NCBI RefSeq assembly: GCF_001742185.1
Contig: NZ_CP015750.1
Span: forward strand, 4,836,001-4,900,000
Source of the DNA: Pectobacterium wasabiae CFBP 3304
GTDB lineage: Bacteria; Pseudomonadota; Gammaproteobacteria; Enterobacterales; Enterobacteriaceae
Length of the DNA: 64,000 nt
Reading direction: 5' to 3'
Position numbers and translations under genes: made by a program. How positions within the stretch are numbered: the stretch's first letter is position 1; each line of letters starts with the position of its first letter. Shown one piece after another: positions 37,127 through 47,212 of this stretch. Below the pieces are notes generated by a model. That model was given only the letters and a program-made list of their open reading frames with translations, did no database searches and was not told the DNA's origin.

Positions 37127-37909
37127 TTACAGTTGAGTCAATTTCTGCAACATCTGGTCAGAAGAAGAAATCGCTTTACTGTTGATTTCGTAGGCACGCT
37201 GAGTTTGTATCATCGATACCAGCTCTTCAGCCACGTTGACATTGGAGGTTTCAACATATTTCTGAAACAGTAAACCCGCGCCATTCAAACCCGGGTTTGA
37301 TTCATTCGGCGCACCTGAACTCGCAGTTTCCAGATACAGGTTTTCGCCCATACTCTCAAGACCGCTATCGTTAATAAAGGTCGTCAGCGTCAACTGGCCA
37401 ATCTGATTTGTTGCCGCCTGTCCTTGCAATTTTACGCTGACAATACCGTCACGGCCAATATTCAGTTCAGTCGCATTCGCTGGAACGGTAATGGCAGGCT
37501 GAACCTGATAACCACTGGACGTCACTAACTGGCCGTTACCATCAAGCTGGAAGGCACCGTCACGCGTATAAGCAGTTGTACCGTCAGGCAACTGAACCTG
37601 AAAGAATCCCTGACCTTTAATAGCAACGTCCTTCGAGTTACCCGTCTCGGAAAACGTTCCTTGAGTATGGATACGCTCCGTTGACACAGGACGAACCCCG
37701 GTCCCTAATTGCAAACCGGACGGTAGCATGGTTTGCTCTGAAGACTGAGCTCCGGGCTGACGAATAGTTTGATACATCAAGTCTTCAAATACCGCACGCT
37801 GGCGTTTGAAACCGTTGGTACTGACGTTTGCCAAGTTATTGGAAATAACGTCCATATTGGTTTGCTGAGCATTCAAACCGGTTTTGGCAATCCACAAAGA
37901 ACGGATCAT
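37127..37909 (-). CDS. flgG: Distal rod protein FlgG
   Basis: A 260-residue rod subunit. N-terminal motif [44 protein letters not shown] and C-terminal [36 protein letters not shown] are the flagellar rod signatures. It forms the drive-shaft part that passes the P and L rings. A 182-base gap separates it from flgH; no terminator is obvious there. Confidence 0.97.
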   Translation of the reverse strand: MIRSLWIAKTGLNAQQTNMDVISNNLANVSTNGFKRQRAVFEDLMYQTIRQPGAQSSEQTMLPSGLQLGTGVRPVSTERIHTQGTFSETGNSKDVAIKGQGFFQVQLPDGTTAYTRDGAFQLDGNGQLVTSSGYQVQPAITVPANATELNIGRDGIVSVKLQGQAATNQIGQLTLTTFINDSGLESMGENLYLETASSGAPNESNPGLNGAGLLFQKYVETSNVNVAEELVSMIQTQRAYEINSKAISSSDQMLQKLTQL

Positions 37910-37936
37910 TTATTCACTCCTGTGCGCACTCGGCGC

Positions 37937-38692
37937 TTAACCCATTGCTAATATCTGATTAGCGCGTTGTGCATTATCGTCGACGCTGCTAATGACTTTC
38001 ATCTGCATTTCAAAGCGACGAGCATTAGCAATCATATCGACCATAGTATCGACCGTGTTCACATTACTGCCTTCAATCACACCCGGCATAATACGCACGG
38101 TAGGATCGTTTTGCAGCACATTACCACGTTGTTGCTGAGCCTGTTGCGTCAAGCGAAATAGCCCATCATCAGACCGCTCAACTTCTTGTCCGGTAGCCTT
38201 GACGAGCTTCAGACGACCTAACTGGGCAATGGTATTCGGCGGATCACCGGCATTAAGAGCAGAAATCGTACCATCAGGAGAAATACTGATCTGAGCCTGC
38301 GGGGGAATATCAATCGGCCCACCGTCGCCCATCACCACACGCCCTTGGATAGTCAACTGCCCATCAGCACTGATCTCCATATTACCATTACGGGTGTACG
38401 CCTCACCGCCATTAGCCGTTTGCACTGCCAGCCAACTCTCTTTCGGTAAAGCAACATCCATTGCACGACCAGTATAATTCATCACGCCTTCAGTCATATC
38501 AGCGCCAGGCGTTGAAGCGACAACCAACGTTCGGGTGGGCAGTGTCAACCCATTTACCGGTACAGCGCGCAATGCGGAAAGCTGTGCCCGGAAACCCGGC
38601 GTTGAGGCGTTCGCCAAGTTGTTCGCAGTAATCGCCTGCTTTTCCAATGACTGACTCGCGCCACCCATTGCCGTATAAATCGCGTGATCCAT
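37937..38692 (-). CDS. flgF: Proximal rod protein FlgF
   Basis: A 251-residue rod subunit: AIYTAMGGASQSLEKQAITANNLANASTPGFRAQ at the N-terminus, EGSNVNTVDTMVDMIANARRFEMQMKVISSVDDNAQRANQIL at the C-terminus. Same operon, between flgE and flgG. Confidence 0.96.
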   Translation of the reverse strand: MDHAIYTAMGGASQSLEKQAITANNLANASTPGFRAQLSALRAVPVNGLTLPTRTLVVASTPGADMTEGVMNYTGRAMDVALPKESWLAVQTANGGEAYTRNGNMEISADGQLTIQGRVVMGDGGPIDIPPQAQISISPDGTISALNAGDPPNTIAQLGRLKLVKATGQEVERSDDGLFRLTQQAQQQRGNVLQNDPTVRIMPGVIEGSNVNTVDTMVDMIANARRFEMQMKVISSVDDNAQRANQILAMG

Positions 38693-38713
38693 GCAATGTC
38701 CCCGTTAGGATAA

Positions 38714-39916
38714 TTAACGCAGGCTAACCAGCGTTTGCAGAATGGAATCCTGTGTTTTGATGGTCTGCGCGTTCGACTGGTAATTACGCTGCGCCACAAT
38801 CATATTGACCAGTTCTTTACTTAGGTCAACGTTCGAACTTTCGGTGGATTTGCCGATCAGCTTACCTAAACTGCCCGTGCCCGCAAGACCAACAACAGCC
38901 TGACCAGAACTTGCCGTTTCAGACCACGCGTTATCACCTTCAGGTGACAAACCTTCTGGGTTGGCAAAACTAGCAAGAAGAATCTGCCCTAGAGCTTGCT
39001 TCTGGCCGTTGCTGTAGCTGCCCTCGATTATACCATTGTCGTTAATAGCAAAACCCGTTAGCGACCCTGGAGCAAAACCATTCTGAATTGGGCTTTTGTA
39101 GCTATATTCTGTGTTTTGTTGCACGCTACCAGTCAGATCGAGAGCAAAGTTGTTCGTTGCAGCCCCATTTGTGCCAACAATCTGGATCGTAAAAGGCGTA
39201 TGCCCTGTTAACGCGCCATTCGCAGAAAAATTCAGCGTCCCTGCGGGTTGGTACGTGGCAGGAGTGATTGAGTCATCCTTGGCGTAAGTACTCCATGTAT
39301 TGTTCGCCGTTTTAACAAAATACAGGGTGAAGTTGTGCACGTTACCCTGACTGTCATAGGTTGTTAGCGCTGTCTTGCTGTTATAAGTGCCTTCGGCACC
39401 AGGCGTTGTGGCCCAAGAGCCTGTTGGAACGGCGTCAGAAGATTTCAGGTTAGCTTTCAAGGTAGCTGCTGTTGTCGCACGCGACAGCATATCGCCATCA
39501 GGAACAGTCAACGGTACGGGATCGGCACCCGTTTGAACAACGGGCGGCGTACCCGCAACTGGGTAGCCCGTCAACTGCATGCCTTGTGCGTTGACGATAT
39601 TACGGCCGTTCAGCATAAACTGACCATTACGGCTGTAATAAGTAGAACCATTGGTGTCTTGCAGACGGTAAAAACCACCGCCGCTAATCGCGATGTCTAG
39701 ATCCCGCGAGGACGACGTCACAGTACCATTACCGAAATCCTGCAATACCGATGCGACTTTCACACCCATACCGACTTTAGAACCGGCAAACATATCGGCA
39801 AATGTGACAGTCCCGGATTTAAATCCCACTGTTGCTGAGTTAGCGATGTTATTACCGATAACATCCAGGTTATTAGATGCAGCGTTTAAACCACTGACCG
39901 CCTGAGAAAAACCCAT
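38714..39916 (-). CDS. flgE: Hook protein FlgE
   Basis: A 400-residue hook subunit. N-terminus GFSQAVSGLNAASNNLDVIGNNIANSATVGFKSGTVTFADMF, central FlgE D2 domain (KTALTTYDSQGNVHNFTLYFVKTANNTW) and C-terminus NVDLSKELVNMIVAQRNYQSNAQTIKTQDSILQTLVSL. Forms the universal joint, polymerised under the FlgD cap to a length set by FliK. Confidence 0.97.
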   Translation of the reverse strand: MGFSQAVSGLNAASNNLDVIGNNIANSATVGFKSGTVTFADMFAGSKVGMGVKVASVLQDFGNGTVTSSSRDLDIAISGGGFYRLQDTNGSTYYSRNGQFMLNGRNIVNAQGMQLTGYPVAGTPPVVQTGADPVPLTVPDGDMLSRATTAATLKANLKSSDAVPTGSWATTPGAEGTYNSKTALTTYDSQGNVHNFTLYFVKTANNTWSTYAKDDSITPATYQPAGTLNFSANGALTGHTPFTIQIVGTNGAATNNFALDLTGSVQQNTEYSYKSPIQNGFAPGSLTGFAINDNGIIEGSYSNGQKQALGQILLASFANPEGLSPEGDNAWSETASSGQAVVGLAGTGSLGKLIGKSTESSNVDLSKELVNMIVAQRNYQSNAQTIKTQDSILQTLVSLR

Positions 39917-39991
39917 GTCGCTCTCCAGATAAATTGATTAAATCGTATTCCAGATAGTGAGTCTCACTGGAATACTATGAAATTTATACCG

Positions 39992-40666
39992 TTACAGAAT
40001 CTGTCTGACATCATCCATGGTGGCTCTGCCGCGCAGACCTAAATCCAGCAATGCACCGCTATCACCGCGAACAACACTATTTACAACCGCATAGCTCAAT
40101 GGCTGGACAACCTGCTGCGCCCCACCAGTGCTGGCAGCAACTGTGAAGGTATAAGCGCCATCAGGTGCAACCGAACCATCAGAAAGTTTACTATCCCAGT
40201 TGAATGAGTGAACTCCAGCAGAAAGCGTCCCCAATTCGACAGTACGAACAGCTTTGCCTGTCGCATCATTGATGGTGACGGTGACAGCTTCAGCCGCTTT
40301 TTCCAGCTCAACACCAAAAGGAGTACTCGTTTCCTTACCAACAAGGATTTCTTTTCCTGGAACCATAACGCTGCGACCAATCAGCGTTGTTGCTTGCGTG
40401 GATTGGTTATTATTGATCTGACCGGAGATAGAACCCAGAGTGGTGTTCAACTTTTCAATACCGCTGACCGTATTGAGCTGAGCAAGTTGGCTTACCAGTT
40501 GATCGTTACTCATCGGATTCGTCGGGTCTTGATTCTTCAACTGAGCAACAAGAAGCGTCAAAAACTGATTTTGAAGATCGGCGCTGCTATTCTTCTCTAT
40601 CGCCGTTGTCGACGATGTACTCTGTGTTCTAGCTGCTGAGGAAGTATCATTAGTTGTTATAGACAT
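39992..40666 (-). CDS. flgD: Hook cap protein FlgD
   Basis: A 224-residue scaffolding protein. N-terminal FlgD domain (SSADLQNQFLTLLVAQLKNQDPTNPMSNDQLVSQLAQLNTVSGIEKLN), then a Tudor/FnIII-like C-terminal part (FNWDSKLSDGSVAPDGAYTFTVAAS). It caps the growing hook and is discarded when FlgK arrives. Confidence 0.96.
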   Translation of the reverse strand: MSITTNDTSSAARTQSTSSTTAIEKNSSADLQNQFLTLLVAQLKNQDPTNPMSNDQLVSQLAQLNTVSGIEKLNTTLGSISGQINNNQSTQATTLIGRSVMVPGKEILVGKETSTPFGVELEKAAEAVTVTINDATGKAVRTVELGTLSAGVHSFNWDSKLSDGSVAPDGAYTFTVAASTGGAQQVVQPLSYAVVNSVVRGDSGALLDLGLRGRATMDDVRQIL

Positions 40667-40681
40667 TATTTCGTCTCCCGA

Positions 40682-41086
40682 TTATTGCCCGATCGTTAAC
40701 GTCTTCATCATCATCGACTTTGTCGTATTCAAAACTTCGACGTTTGCCTGATAACTACGCGATGCAGAAATGGTGTTCACCATTTCTGCTACTGGGTCAA
40801 CATTCGGCATGCGAACGTATCCCTGTCCATCAGCCAGTGGGTTGCCCGGTTCGTAAACCAGACGCGCAGGCGATGGATCTTCGATAACATTAGCAACGCG
40901 CACACCGCCAGTTGACTGCCCAGGAGCTGCATTCACTTCGAATACAACCTGTTTGGCACGATAAGGCTCACCATCTGGGCCCGTTACACTGTCTGCGTTA
41001 GCCAGATTACTGGCGCTCACATTCAGACGCTGAGATTGCGCAGAGAGCGCTGAGCCTGAAATCTCGAATATATTTAATAACGACAT
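40682..41086 (-). CDS. flgC: Proximal rod protein FlgC
   Basis: A 134-residue rod subunit ([47 protein letters not shown]-terminus [33 protein letters not shown]). Second gene of the flgB operon. Confidence 0.96.
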   Translation of the reverse strand: MSLLNIFEISGSALSAQSQRLNVSASNLANADSVTGPDGEPYRAKQVVFEVNAAPGQSTGGVRVANVIEDPSPARLVYEPGNPLADGQGYVRMPNVDPVAEMVNTISASRSYQANVEVLNTTKSMMMKTLTIGQ

Positions 41087-41114
41087 GAATCTTTACCTTC
41101 TCATCGCGCTACGA

Positions 41115-41531
41115 TCATGAGCCTGACTGCAAGACCGACATCATGCCTCTAATCTGCCCGCCCAGAACGGTCAGACTGGTTTGATATTTCAGGCTGTTAT
41201 CGGCAAAATTAGTGCGTTCCCGGTCCATATCGACCGTATTACCATCTAATGCAGGCTGATCCGGTACGCGATAGAGCAAATCAAGCTCTGGCGGCTGAAA
41301 ATTCTGTGCCGGTATATGCCGTACAGATGTGGTTTTCAGCGCGATACCCGTACCGTTCACCCGCCCTTGCTCCATCGTTTTACTGAGCTGGCTGGCAAAA
41401 TCAATATCCCTGGCCTGATAGCCAGGCGTATCCGCATTAGCAATATTCGCGGCCAGAATTTCCTGCCGCTGGGCACGCAAGTTCAACGCTTCCTGCTGAA
41501 ACCGCAATGAGGCGTTTAATTTATCAAGCAT
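41115..41531 (-). CDS. flgB: Proximal rod protein FlgB
   Basis: A 138-residue rod subunit ([46 protein letters not shown]-terminus [30 protein letters not shown]). First gene of the class 2 flgBCDEFGHIJ operon, divergent from flgA across 164 bases where FlhDC would bind; no FlhDC box could be fixed by eye. Confidence 0.96.
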   Translation of the reverse strand: MLDKLNASLRFQQEALNLRAQRQEILAANIANADTPGYQARDIDFASQLSKTMEQGRVNGTGIALKTTSVRHIPAQNFQPPELDLLYRVPDQPALDGNTVDMDRERTNFADNSLKYQTSLTVLGGQIRGMMSVLQSGS

Positions 41532-41695
41532 GCTCCCTCCGCAAGTTAGAATTTGGAGTGGGTAGGATAATTCTCATTATGGCTATACCATCGAACGAAT
41601 AGGCACCAAATGCAGTGCTATTTATTGCCTTAACCTTACACTGACATCGTTACACTTATGCTCGACATAATCAGAATCAGGAGAGCTGAACTGGA

Positions 41696-42364
41696 ATGAA
41701 AACAATACATTATTATCTCTGCCTGGTGCCGTCCTGTTTTTTCATCTTGTGCGCCCCTATCAATGCGAACGACCTTCCAGCACAGATCAATCAATTTTTC
41801 GCCTCACGCTTTCAGGGAAGCACGAATACCGTTAACGTTGTGATAAAATCGCCAGAATCGCAATGGCCACAGTGCGAAGCGCCCCAAATCACGCAGCCCG
41901 GGAATACGAGAGCGTGGGGGAATGTTAGCCTGTCTGTACGTTGTGAGCAGCAGCGCCGTTTCATTCAAACCGAGGTTCAGGTAACAGGGAACTATGTCAC
42001 CAGCTCACGGCCTATAAATCGTGGGACAACACTGACAGAAAAAGACATTAGTTTGACGAAAGGCAGGCTCGATTTATTACCGTTGCGCCCTATACTGACG
42101 TTACAAGGTGCACAGGGCGCAGTCCTTTTACGCGATCTCACACCTGGTCAGGTTATTACTTCCGCCATGATCAGACGCGCCTGGGTCGTAAAGGCAGGTC
42201 AGCCTGTGCAAATTATCGCCCAAGGTGACGGCTTCACGATTAATGGCGAAGGGAAAGCAATGAACAACGCAGCAGCCGGACAGGCCGTCAGAGTCAGAAC
42301 GGCAAATGGACAAATAATCAGCGGAATTACGAACGAAGATGGGATTATTCTGATCTCACAGTAA
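41696..42364 (+). CDS. flgA: P-ring assembly chaperone FlgA
   Basis: A 222-residue periplasmic protein with a signal peptide (about 1-24, FILCAPINA) and a C-terminal SAF-type domain (about 100-220: NYVTSSRPINRGTTLTEKDISLTKGRLDLLP, VVKAGQPVQIIAQGDGFTINGEGKAMNNAAAGQAVRVRTANGQIISGI). It assists FlgI polymerisation. Divergent from flgB and upstream of flgMN. Confidence 0.95.
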   Translation: MKTIHYYLCLVPSCFFILCAPINANDLPAQINQFFASRFQGSTNTVNVVIKSPESQWPQCEAPQITQPGNTRAWGNVSLSVRCEQQRRFIQTEVQVTGNYVTSSRPINRGTTLTEKDISLTKGRLDLLPLRPILTLQGAQGAVLLRDLTPGQVITSAMIRRAWVVKAGQPVQIIAQGDGFTINGEGKAMNNAAAGQAVRVRTANGQIISGITNEDGIILISQ

Positions 42365-42369
42365 TTAAT

Positions 42370-42396
42370 TAAAGATTTTCTCATGTTTGCCGATGA
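42370..42396 (+). promoter_or_regulatory. Sigma-28 promoter of flgMN
   Basis: TAAAGATT (42370-42377), 11-base spacer, GCCGATGA (42389-42396), starting six bases after the flgA stop. It lets FliA drive its own anti-sigma factor, as in E. coli and Salmonella. Confidence 0.9.
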
Positions 42397-42505
42397 TAAC
42401 TACAGAGTCATTACTGACGACGTTTTAAAATTGAACACCGATGTGACAAACATTTCGTAACACGTTGGTGATTAACTATTTATCCTCAAATCAGAGGGAT
42501 GTATT

Positions 42506-42802
42506 ATGAGTATTGATCGCACACAATCACTGAAGCCGGTCAGTCAAATTCAGCAACGAGAATCTGGCGATATTGCTAAAACCAAACACAAACCGGCTGA
42601 AACTCAGTCTGAAGTCAGCGCAACACAGGTAAAACTGAGCGATGCGCAGGCAAAATTGATGCAGCCAGGTACTCAGGATATAGATATGGCCCGCGTTGAA
42701 ACCCTAAAACAGGCAATTCGTGATGGCTCACTGAAAATTGATGCAGGAAAAATTGCGGATGCGTTACTTAAAGAAACGCAGGATTTTTTAGCAGGTAATT
42801 AA
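42506..42802 (+). CDS. flgM: Anti-sigma-28 factor FlgM
   Basis: A 98-residue protein. Disordered N-terminal half (MSIDRTQSLKPVSQIQQRES, important for export) and C-terminal sigma-binding helices (VKLSDAQAKLMQPGTQDIDMARVETLKQAIRDGSLKIDAGKIADALLKETQDFL). It binds FliA until exported through the finished hook-basal body. Confidence 0.96.
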   Translation: MSIDRTQSLKPVSQIQQRESGDIAKTKHKPAETQSEVSATQVKLSDAQAKLMQPGTQDIDMARVETLKQAIRDGSLKIDAGKIADALLKETQDFLAGN

Positions 42803-42807
42803 CACGT

Positions 42808-43245
42808 ATGGAAAATCTACAATCGATCCTAGAACAACTGCTGAATAACCTGCATGACCTTGATACTGTTATGTCTGAAGAGCAAACGCTGCTTTGCGCA
42901 GGCCATATTAATAATATTGCTTTGCAACAGGTGACAGAGAATAAGACATCTTTGCTGGCAACGATGCAATACTTGGAAAATCGACGTCACGAAACTGAGT
43001 CTATTCTCAAACTGCAGGCACCTTATGATGGTATCGTTCAACTATCAGCCTACTGGCAGCAAGTGCAAGAACTCACCAGACGCTTAAACGATCAGAACAA
43101 GCATAATGGCCTTCTGCTTAGCCGACATATTGCGTATACGAACGAAGCGATTGATATACTGAAACCCCGCCATGGTCAGGGGCTGTATGGCCCTGATGGT
43201 CAGTCGAAAGGCGTAACCGTTGGTGGCAGAAAAATCACGTTCTAA
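42808..43245 (+). CDS. flgN: FlgK/FlgL export chaperone FlgN
   Basis: A 145-residue helical chaperone (LQSILEQLLNNLHDLDTVMSEEQTLL, VTENKTSLLATMQYLENRR, GLLLSRHIAYTNEAIDILKPRHGQGLYGPDGQSK). Binds the C-termini of FlgK and FlgL. Five bases after flgM; a hairpin follows. Confidence 0.94.
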   Translation: MENLQSILEQLLNNLHDLDTVMSEEQTLLCAGHINNIALQQVTENKTSLLATMQYLENRRHETESILKLQAPYDGIVQLSAYWQQVQELTRRLNDQNKHNGLLLSRHIAYTNEAIDILKPRHGQGLYGPDGQSKGVTVGGRKITF

Positions 43246-43246
43246 A

Positions 43247-43270
43247 AGTCTCTGCCATTTAGCAGAGACT
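43247..43270. terminator. Hairpin between flgN and flhE
   Basis: AGTCTCTGC/GCAGAGACT with a six-base loop immediately after the flgN stop, between convergent genes. The T-run is poor. Confidence 0.6.
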
Positions 43271-43320
43271 CCTCGCCGTTCAAAATAGCCAACTGTTTCA
43301 AATTCTTACTCAATTAAAAA

Positions 43321-43743
43321 TCATTTATAGTTTACAGCAATATCGATTGTACGGACGATAAACGTATGATTAAGACGCCCACTTCCCTCAATGTAGTATA
43401 CAAAACGAAACTCATTATTAGCCGCTAACCCATCAAATGCTTGAGTTTGTCCATCACCACTTCCGTTTAAGTCAACACAACGCTGCGGCGATTGTGAACA
43501 AAGTTTAACAACCAATCCAGTAGGTATCACTGAATCAATCGCATATCGCCAATATATTGTCGTAATAGTCTCGTCCGGCTTAAGCTCTATGCTAGGAGCA
43601 AAAGCCGACGTCGTAATCATTTCACCACGGTAATCAAGTTTTATTCCAGGCTGACTCCCGTTCCAACTACCCGGTGTTGCAATAGCAGAAAGCGGAAGAG
43701 CTAGCACTATTGTTGCGACTAGATAACCTATCACCTTTCTCAT
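43321..43743 (-). CDS. flhE: Periplasmic flagellar protein FlhE
   Basis: A 140-residue periplasmic protein with signal peptide MRKVIGYLVATIVLALPLSAIA and mature TPGSWNGSQPGIKLDYRGEMITTSAFAPS. By family it helps prevent proton leak or premature secretion through the flagellar export system and is found only in enterobacterial-type flagella. ATG overlaps the flhA stop by one base; last gene of flhBAE. Confidence 0.93.
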   Translation of the reverse strand: MRKVIGYLVATIVLALPLSAIATPGSWNGSQPGIKLDYRGEMITTSAFAPSIELKPDETITTIYWRYAIDSVIPTGLVVKLCSQSPQRCVDLNGSGDGQTQAFDGLAANNEFRFVYYIEGSGRLNHTFIVRTIDIAVNYK

Positions 43744-45824
43744 TATTGAGCTTCCCCGATGACCGATGTCATCCGAATTTGGCGATGATCGCTGATTTCC
43801 AAATTAGAAAGTACAGCCATGTTTGGCAGACTACGATGCAGGAATCGGGCAAGTAAAGCTCGTAAGGCATGGTTCACAAGCAGAACAGGTGGAGCACCCA
43901 ACATTTCCTGCCGCTGTAGTGCTTGCTTCGCCTGTTCAAGCAGTCGGTCCGCAAGCCCCGGTTCAAGGCCACCGCCCCCCTGAAGGGCCTGTAGAAGAAG
44001 GCGTTCCAGCGAACCCTCCAGACCGATAACCTGAAGTTCGCTGTCTCCTGGGAACCACTGTTGAGTGATAGCACGTCCCAGAGCAACCCTCACCACCGTG
44101 GTGAGTTCATAAGGGTCTGGTTGCACGGGCGCATGCTCAGCCAACGTTTCCATAATAGTACGCATATCTCTGATAGAAACCTTCTCGCTGAGCAGGTTTT
44201 GCAAAACTTTGTGCAAGGTGGTTAACGTCACAACGCCTGGGATGAAGTCTTCTGTCAACTTTGGCATTTCTTGAGCAACACGCTCCATCAATTGTTGGGC
44301 TTCTTGTCGGCCAAACAATTCACTAGCATGTAGTGCAATTAAGTGATTCAAATGTGTTGCAATCACTGTACTTGCCTCTACTACAGTGAACCCCTGAACT
44401 TGAGCCTGGTCTTTCAGCGCATTATCAATCCAGACCGCTGGTAACCCAAATGCTGGATCTTGTGTAGCCTCTCCAGACAAGGAACCAACCGCATTCCCTG
44501 GATTAATAGCCATCCAACGGCCGGGATGAGCCTCACCGCTCCCTACTTCAACACCCTTCATTAATATGCGGTAACTGGCAGGCTGAAGCTCCAGGTTATC
44601 CCGGATATGAACCACTGGCGGCAAGTATCCCATTTCCTGAGCAAATTTCTTCCTGATACTACGGATTCGGCCCAATAGTTCGCCATCTTGCTGCGCGTCA
44701 ACCATGGGGATCAATCGGTAACCTACTTCCATGCCCAATGGATCTTCAAGCTGCACATCAGACCAACTGGCTTCAATAACCTGGTGCTTCTCCATTGATG
44801 CCGGTATAGACTGCGCCGCGGGCTCTTTTGTCTGTTCACCACGCATCCACCAAGCAAGCCCCAGCAAAGACGCAGTAAATAACAGAAAGACAAAATTAGG
44901 CATTCCGGGAACCAACCCAATAAGCCCAATCACTGCCGCACTCAGCACCATAACCCGCGGATTATTGAAGAGTTGAGTGACCATCTGTTGACCGACATCC
45001 TGATCGGTACTCACGCGAGTAACAATAACACCCGCAGCGGTAGAAATAATCAGAGCAGGGATCTGAGCAACCAGGCCATCACCAATAGTAAGCAGCGTAT
45101 AGCTTTCCGCCGCCTGCCCTACAGCCATTCCGTGCTGCACGACGCCGACGATCAATCCACCGACAATGTTGATGACCATGATAATCAGTCCAGCGACAGC
45201 ATCGCCACGCACAAACTTACTGGCACCATCCATTGAACCATAAAAATCTGACTCCTGAGTTACCTCAGAGCGACGTTTTTTCGCCTCTTCTTCACCAATT
45301 ATCCCAGCATTAAGATCGGCATCGATCGCCATCTGTTTGCCTGGCATGCCATCCAACACAAAGCGGGCACCAACTTCAGCGATACGCCCGGCACCTTTGG
45401 TGATAACCATGAAGTTGATTAAGACAAGAATGATAAAGACCACAATACCAATAGCGAAATTCCCGCCTACAAGGAAGTGTCCAAATGCTTCGACAACTTT
45501 CCCTGCTGCTGCAGTCCCCGTATGCCCCTCCAATAAAATGATACGTGTAGAGGCGACGTTGAGTGACAAGCGAAGTAGCGTAGAAAACAGCAGGATCGTA
45601 GGGAACGCAGCAAACTCCAGCGTCCGTTGTGTAAACATCGCAACCAGCAATACCATGATTGATAGTGCGATGTTAAAGGTAAATAGCAGATCCAGAATGA
45701 ATGGCGGCAGCGGCAATACCATCATGGAAAGTATCAGCAGGATCAGTATAGGTCCGGCTAATATTTGCCATTGGGTACCTTTCATATTACTCGGTAAACG
45801 AAGAAAAGCGGCCAAATTAGCCAT
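43743..45824 (-). CDS. flhA: Flagellar export-gate protein FlhA
   Basis: A 693-residue protein. Eight membrane helices in the first ~330 residues with the FHIPEP signature (RIAEVGARFVLDGMPGKQMAIDADLNAG), then the cytoplasmic domain that forms the nonameric docking ring for chaperone-substrate complexes and FliJ. The ATG at 45824 (MANLAAFLRLP) is chosen over the longer frame by similarity; it overlaps the flhB 3' end by 8 bases. Confidence 0.97.
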   Translation of the reverse strand: MANLAAFLRLPSNMKGTQWQILAGPILILLILSMMVLPLPPFILDLLFTFNIALSIMVLLVAMFTQRTLEFAAFPTILLFSTLLRLSLNVASTRIILLEGHTGTAAAGKVVEAFGHFLVGGNFAIGIVVFIILVLINFMVITKGAGRIAEVGARFVLDGMPGKQMAIDADLNAGIIGEEEAKKRRSEVTQESDFYGSMDGASKFVRGDAVAGLIIMVINIVGGLIVGVVQHGMAVGQAAESYTLLTIGDGLVAQIPALIISTAAGVIVTRVSTDQDVGQQMVTQLFNNPRVMVLSAAVIGLIGLVPGMPNFVFLLFTASLLGLAWWMRGEQTKEPAAQSIPASMEKHQVIEASWSDVQLEDPLGMEVGYRLIPMVDAQQDGELLGRIRSIRKKFAQEMGYLPPVVHIRDNLELQPASYRILMKGVEVGSGEAHPGRWMAINPGNAVGSLSGEATQDPAFGLPAVWIDNALKDQAQVQGFTVVEASTVIATHLNHLIALHASELFGRQEAQQLMERVAQEMPKLTEDFIPGVVTLTTLHKVLQNLLSEKVSIRDMRTIMETLAEHAPVQPDPYELTTVVRVALGRAITQQWFPGDSELQVIGLEGSLERLLLQALQGGGGLEPGLADRLLEQAKQALQRQEMLGAPPVLLVNHALRALLARFLHRSLPNMAVLSNLEISDHRQIRMTSVIGEAQ

Positions 45825-46968
45825 CAGTAGTATTCTCTTTAGCAAAATCCAGTGCATCAGGCACTGGCAGATGTTTCGGTTTTCTAGGAATTAATCCACC
45901 TTCCCGCTTCCAGCGTTTCAGTTGATAAACCCAAGCTAAGACTTCTGCAACAGCAGCATACAACGCAGCAGGTATGTGCTCTCCGACCTCTGAATGACGA
46001 AATAGCGCTCGCGCCAACGGCGGCGCTTCTAAAATAGGAACGCGATGATCGATCCCCAGTTCACGAATACGCAAAGCGATTTCACCAGCCCCTTTGGCCA
46101 ACACTTTAGGCGCATTCATTTTTTTATCATCATATCGCAATGCTACCGCATAATGTGTTGGGTTAGTGACTATCACATCAGCCTTAGGAACATCAGCCAT
46201 CATTCTACGTTGGGCCATTGCTCTTTGCTGCTGACGAATGCGCCCTTTGACGTGAGGGTCACCCTCGCTCTGTTTATGCTCGTCACGAATTTCCTGCTTC
46301 GTCATTCGTAATTTTTTGATATGGCTCCAAATTTGCCAGAACACATCAAACGCAACCATGGGAATGAGGCCCATAATGATGAGAAAGCCACACATTACGG
46401 CCAATTCTAACGCATCACCTAGGGCCGCAATCGGCGCTTCGGACACCAAATGCAATATTTTCGGCCAATTATGGATCAGGAACAAGGTACTAATGATCCC
46501 GACCATAGCTGATTTCAGTATCGCCTTGAAAAGTTCAGCCAGTGATTGGGCAGAAAATAAACGCTTTAACCCGGAAATAGGATCGAGTTTTTTGAAATCA
46601 ACTTTTAATGACTTCGTGCTAAATAATATCCCACCCAGCAGCATCGGAGCAGACAACGCCACCAACACCGACCCAAGCATAATTGGTATCAACGCGGATG
46701 CCGCCTGATGTATCAATGAACCTACATGCCGTAGCATTTGGGTATCATCACCAATCATCGCGTAATCAAAATTTAATGACTGTGCGACAATTATGGCCAA
46801 TCGGCCAGCCATAGCATCGCCACCCATCCACAAGATAGCCAAGCCTACGACCATCATCAGAACAGAGGTCAACTCTCGAGAGCGTGGAACCTGGCCTTCT
46901 TCTCGTGCCTTTTCCTCCTTTTGGGGAGTGGGGGCCTCTGTTTTTTCCAGATCGCTATCTTCAGCCAC
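45817..46968 (-). CDS. flhB: Export specificity switch FlhB
   Basis: A 383-residue protein. Charged N-terminus (DLEKTEAPTPQKEEKAREEGQVPRSREL), four membrane helices, and a cytoplasmic domain with the autocleavage motif NPTH (VIVTNPTHYAVALRYDDKKMNAPKVLAKG). Cleavage between Asn and Pro lets FliK switch export to filament proteins. First gene of flhBAE, 245 bases after cheZ; hairpins lie in that gap. Confidence 0.97.
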   Translation of the reverse strand: MAEDSDLEKTEAPTPQKEEKAREEGQVPRSRELTSVLMMVVGLAILWMGGDAMAGRLAIIVAQSLNFDYAMIGDDTQMLRHVGSLIHQAASALIPIMLGSVLVALSAPMLLGGILFSTKSLKVDFKKLDPISGLKRLFSAQSLAELFKAILKSAMVGIISTLFLIHNWPKILHLVSEAPIAALGDALELAVMCGFLIIMGLIPMVAFDVFWQIWSHIKKLRMTKQEIRDEHKQSEGDPHVKGRIRQQQRAMAQRRMMADVPKADVIVTNPTHYAVALRYDDKKMNAPKVLAKGAGEIALRIRELGIDHRVPILEAPPLARALFRHSEVGEHIPAALYAAVAEVLAWVYQLKRWKREGGLIPRKPKHLPVPDALDFAKENTTDG

Positions 46969-47118
46969 TATGGCGTTCCTGTTACAACTTTTGGGATAGG
47001 AGTTTGCTGCTTAGCATGACAAATATGGGAAAAATTTATGGCTGGAACAACGAGAAAAACTAACGCTTCTTTAACGAATAGTAAGAATGAAAGGAAAAGA
47101 GGAAAATCGAATTTAGCT

Positions 47119-47146
47119 ATTTATGGCCATAAATCTGGCCATAAAT
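47119..47146 (-). terminator. Inverted repeat between cheZ and flhB
   Basis: ATTTATGGCC and GGCCATAAAT form a perfect 10-base stem with an 8-base loop; on the minus strand the following bases are AGCTAAATTCGATTTTCC. A second, AT-only stem followed by T5 (near 47172-47197) lies closer to the cheZ stop. Together they may limit read-through from the che operon into flhB. Confidence 0.5.
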
Positions 47147-47212
47147 AACCGGAGCAGAGGCACTCTAACCTTCTAAAAAAGAAAATGATTCCTTTTCTTA
47201 AAGCAAAGCTCA

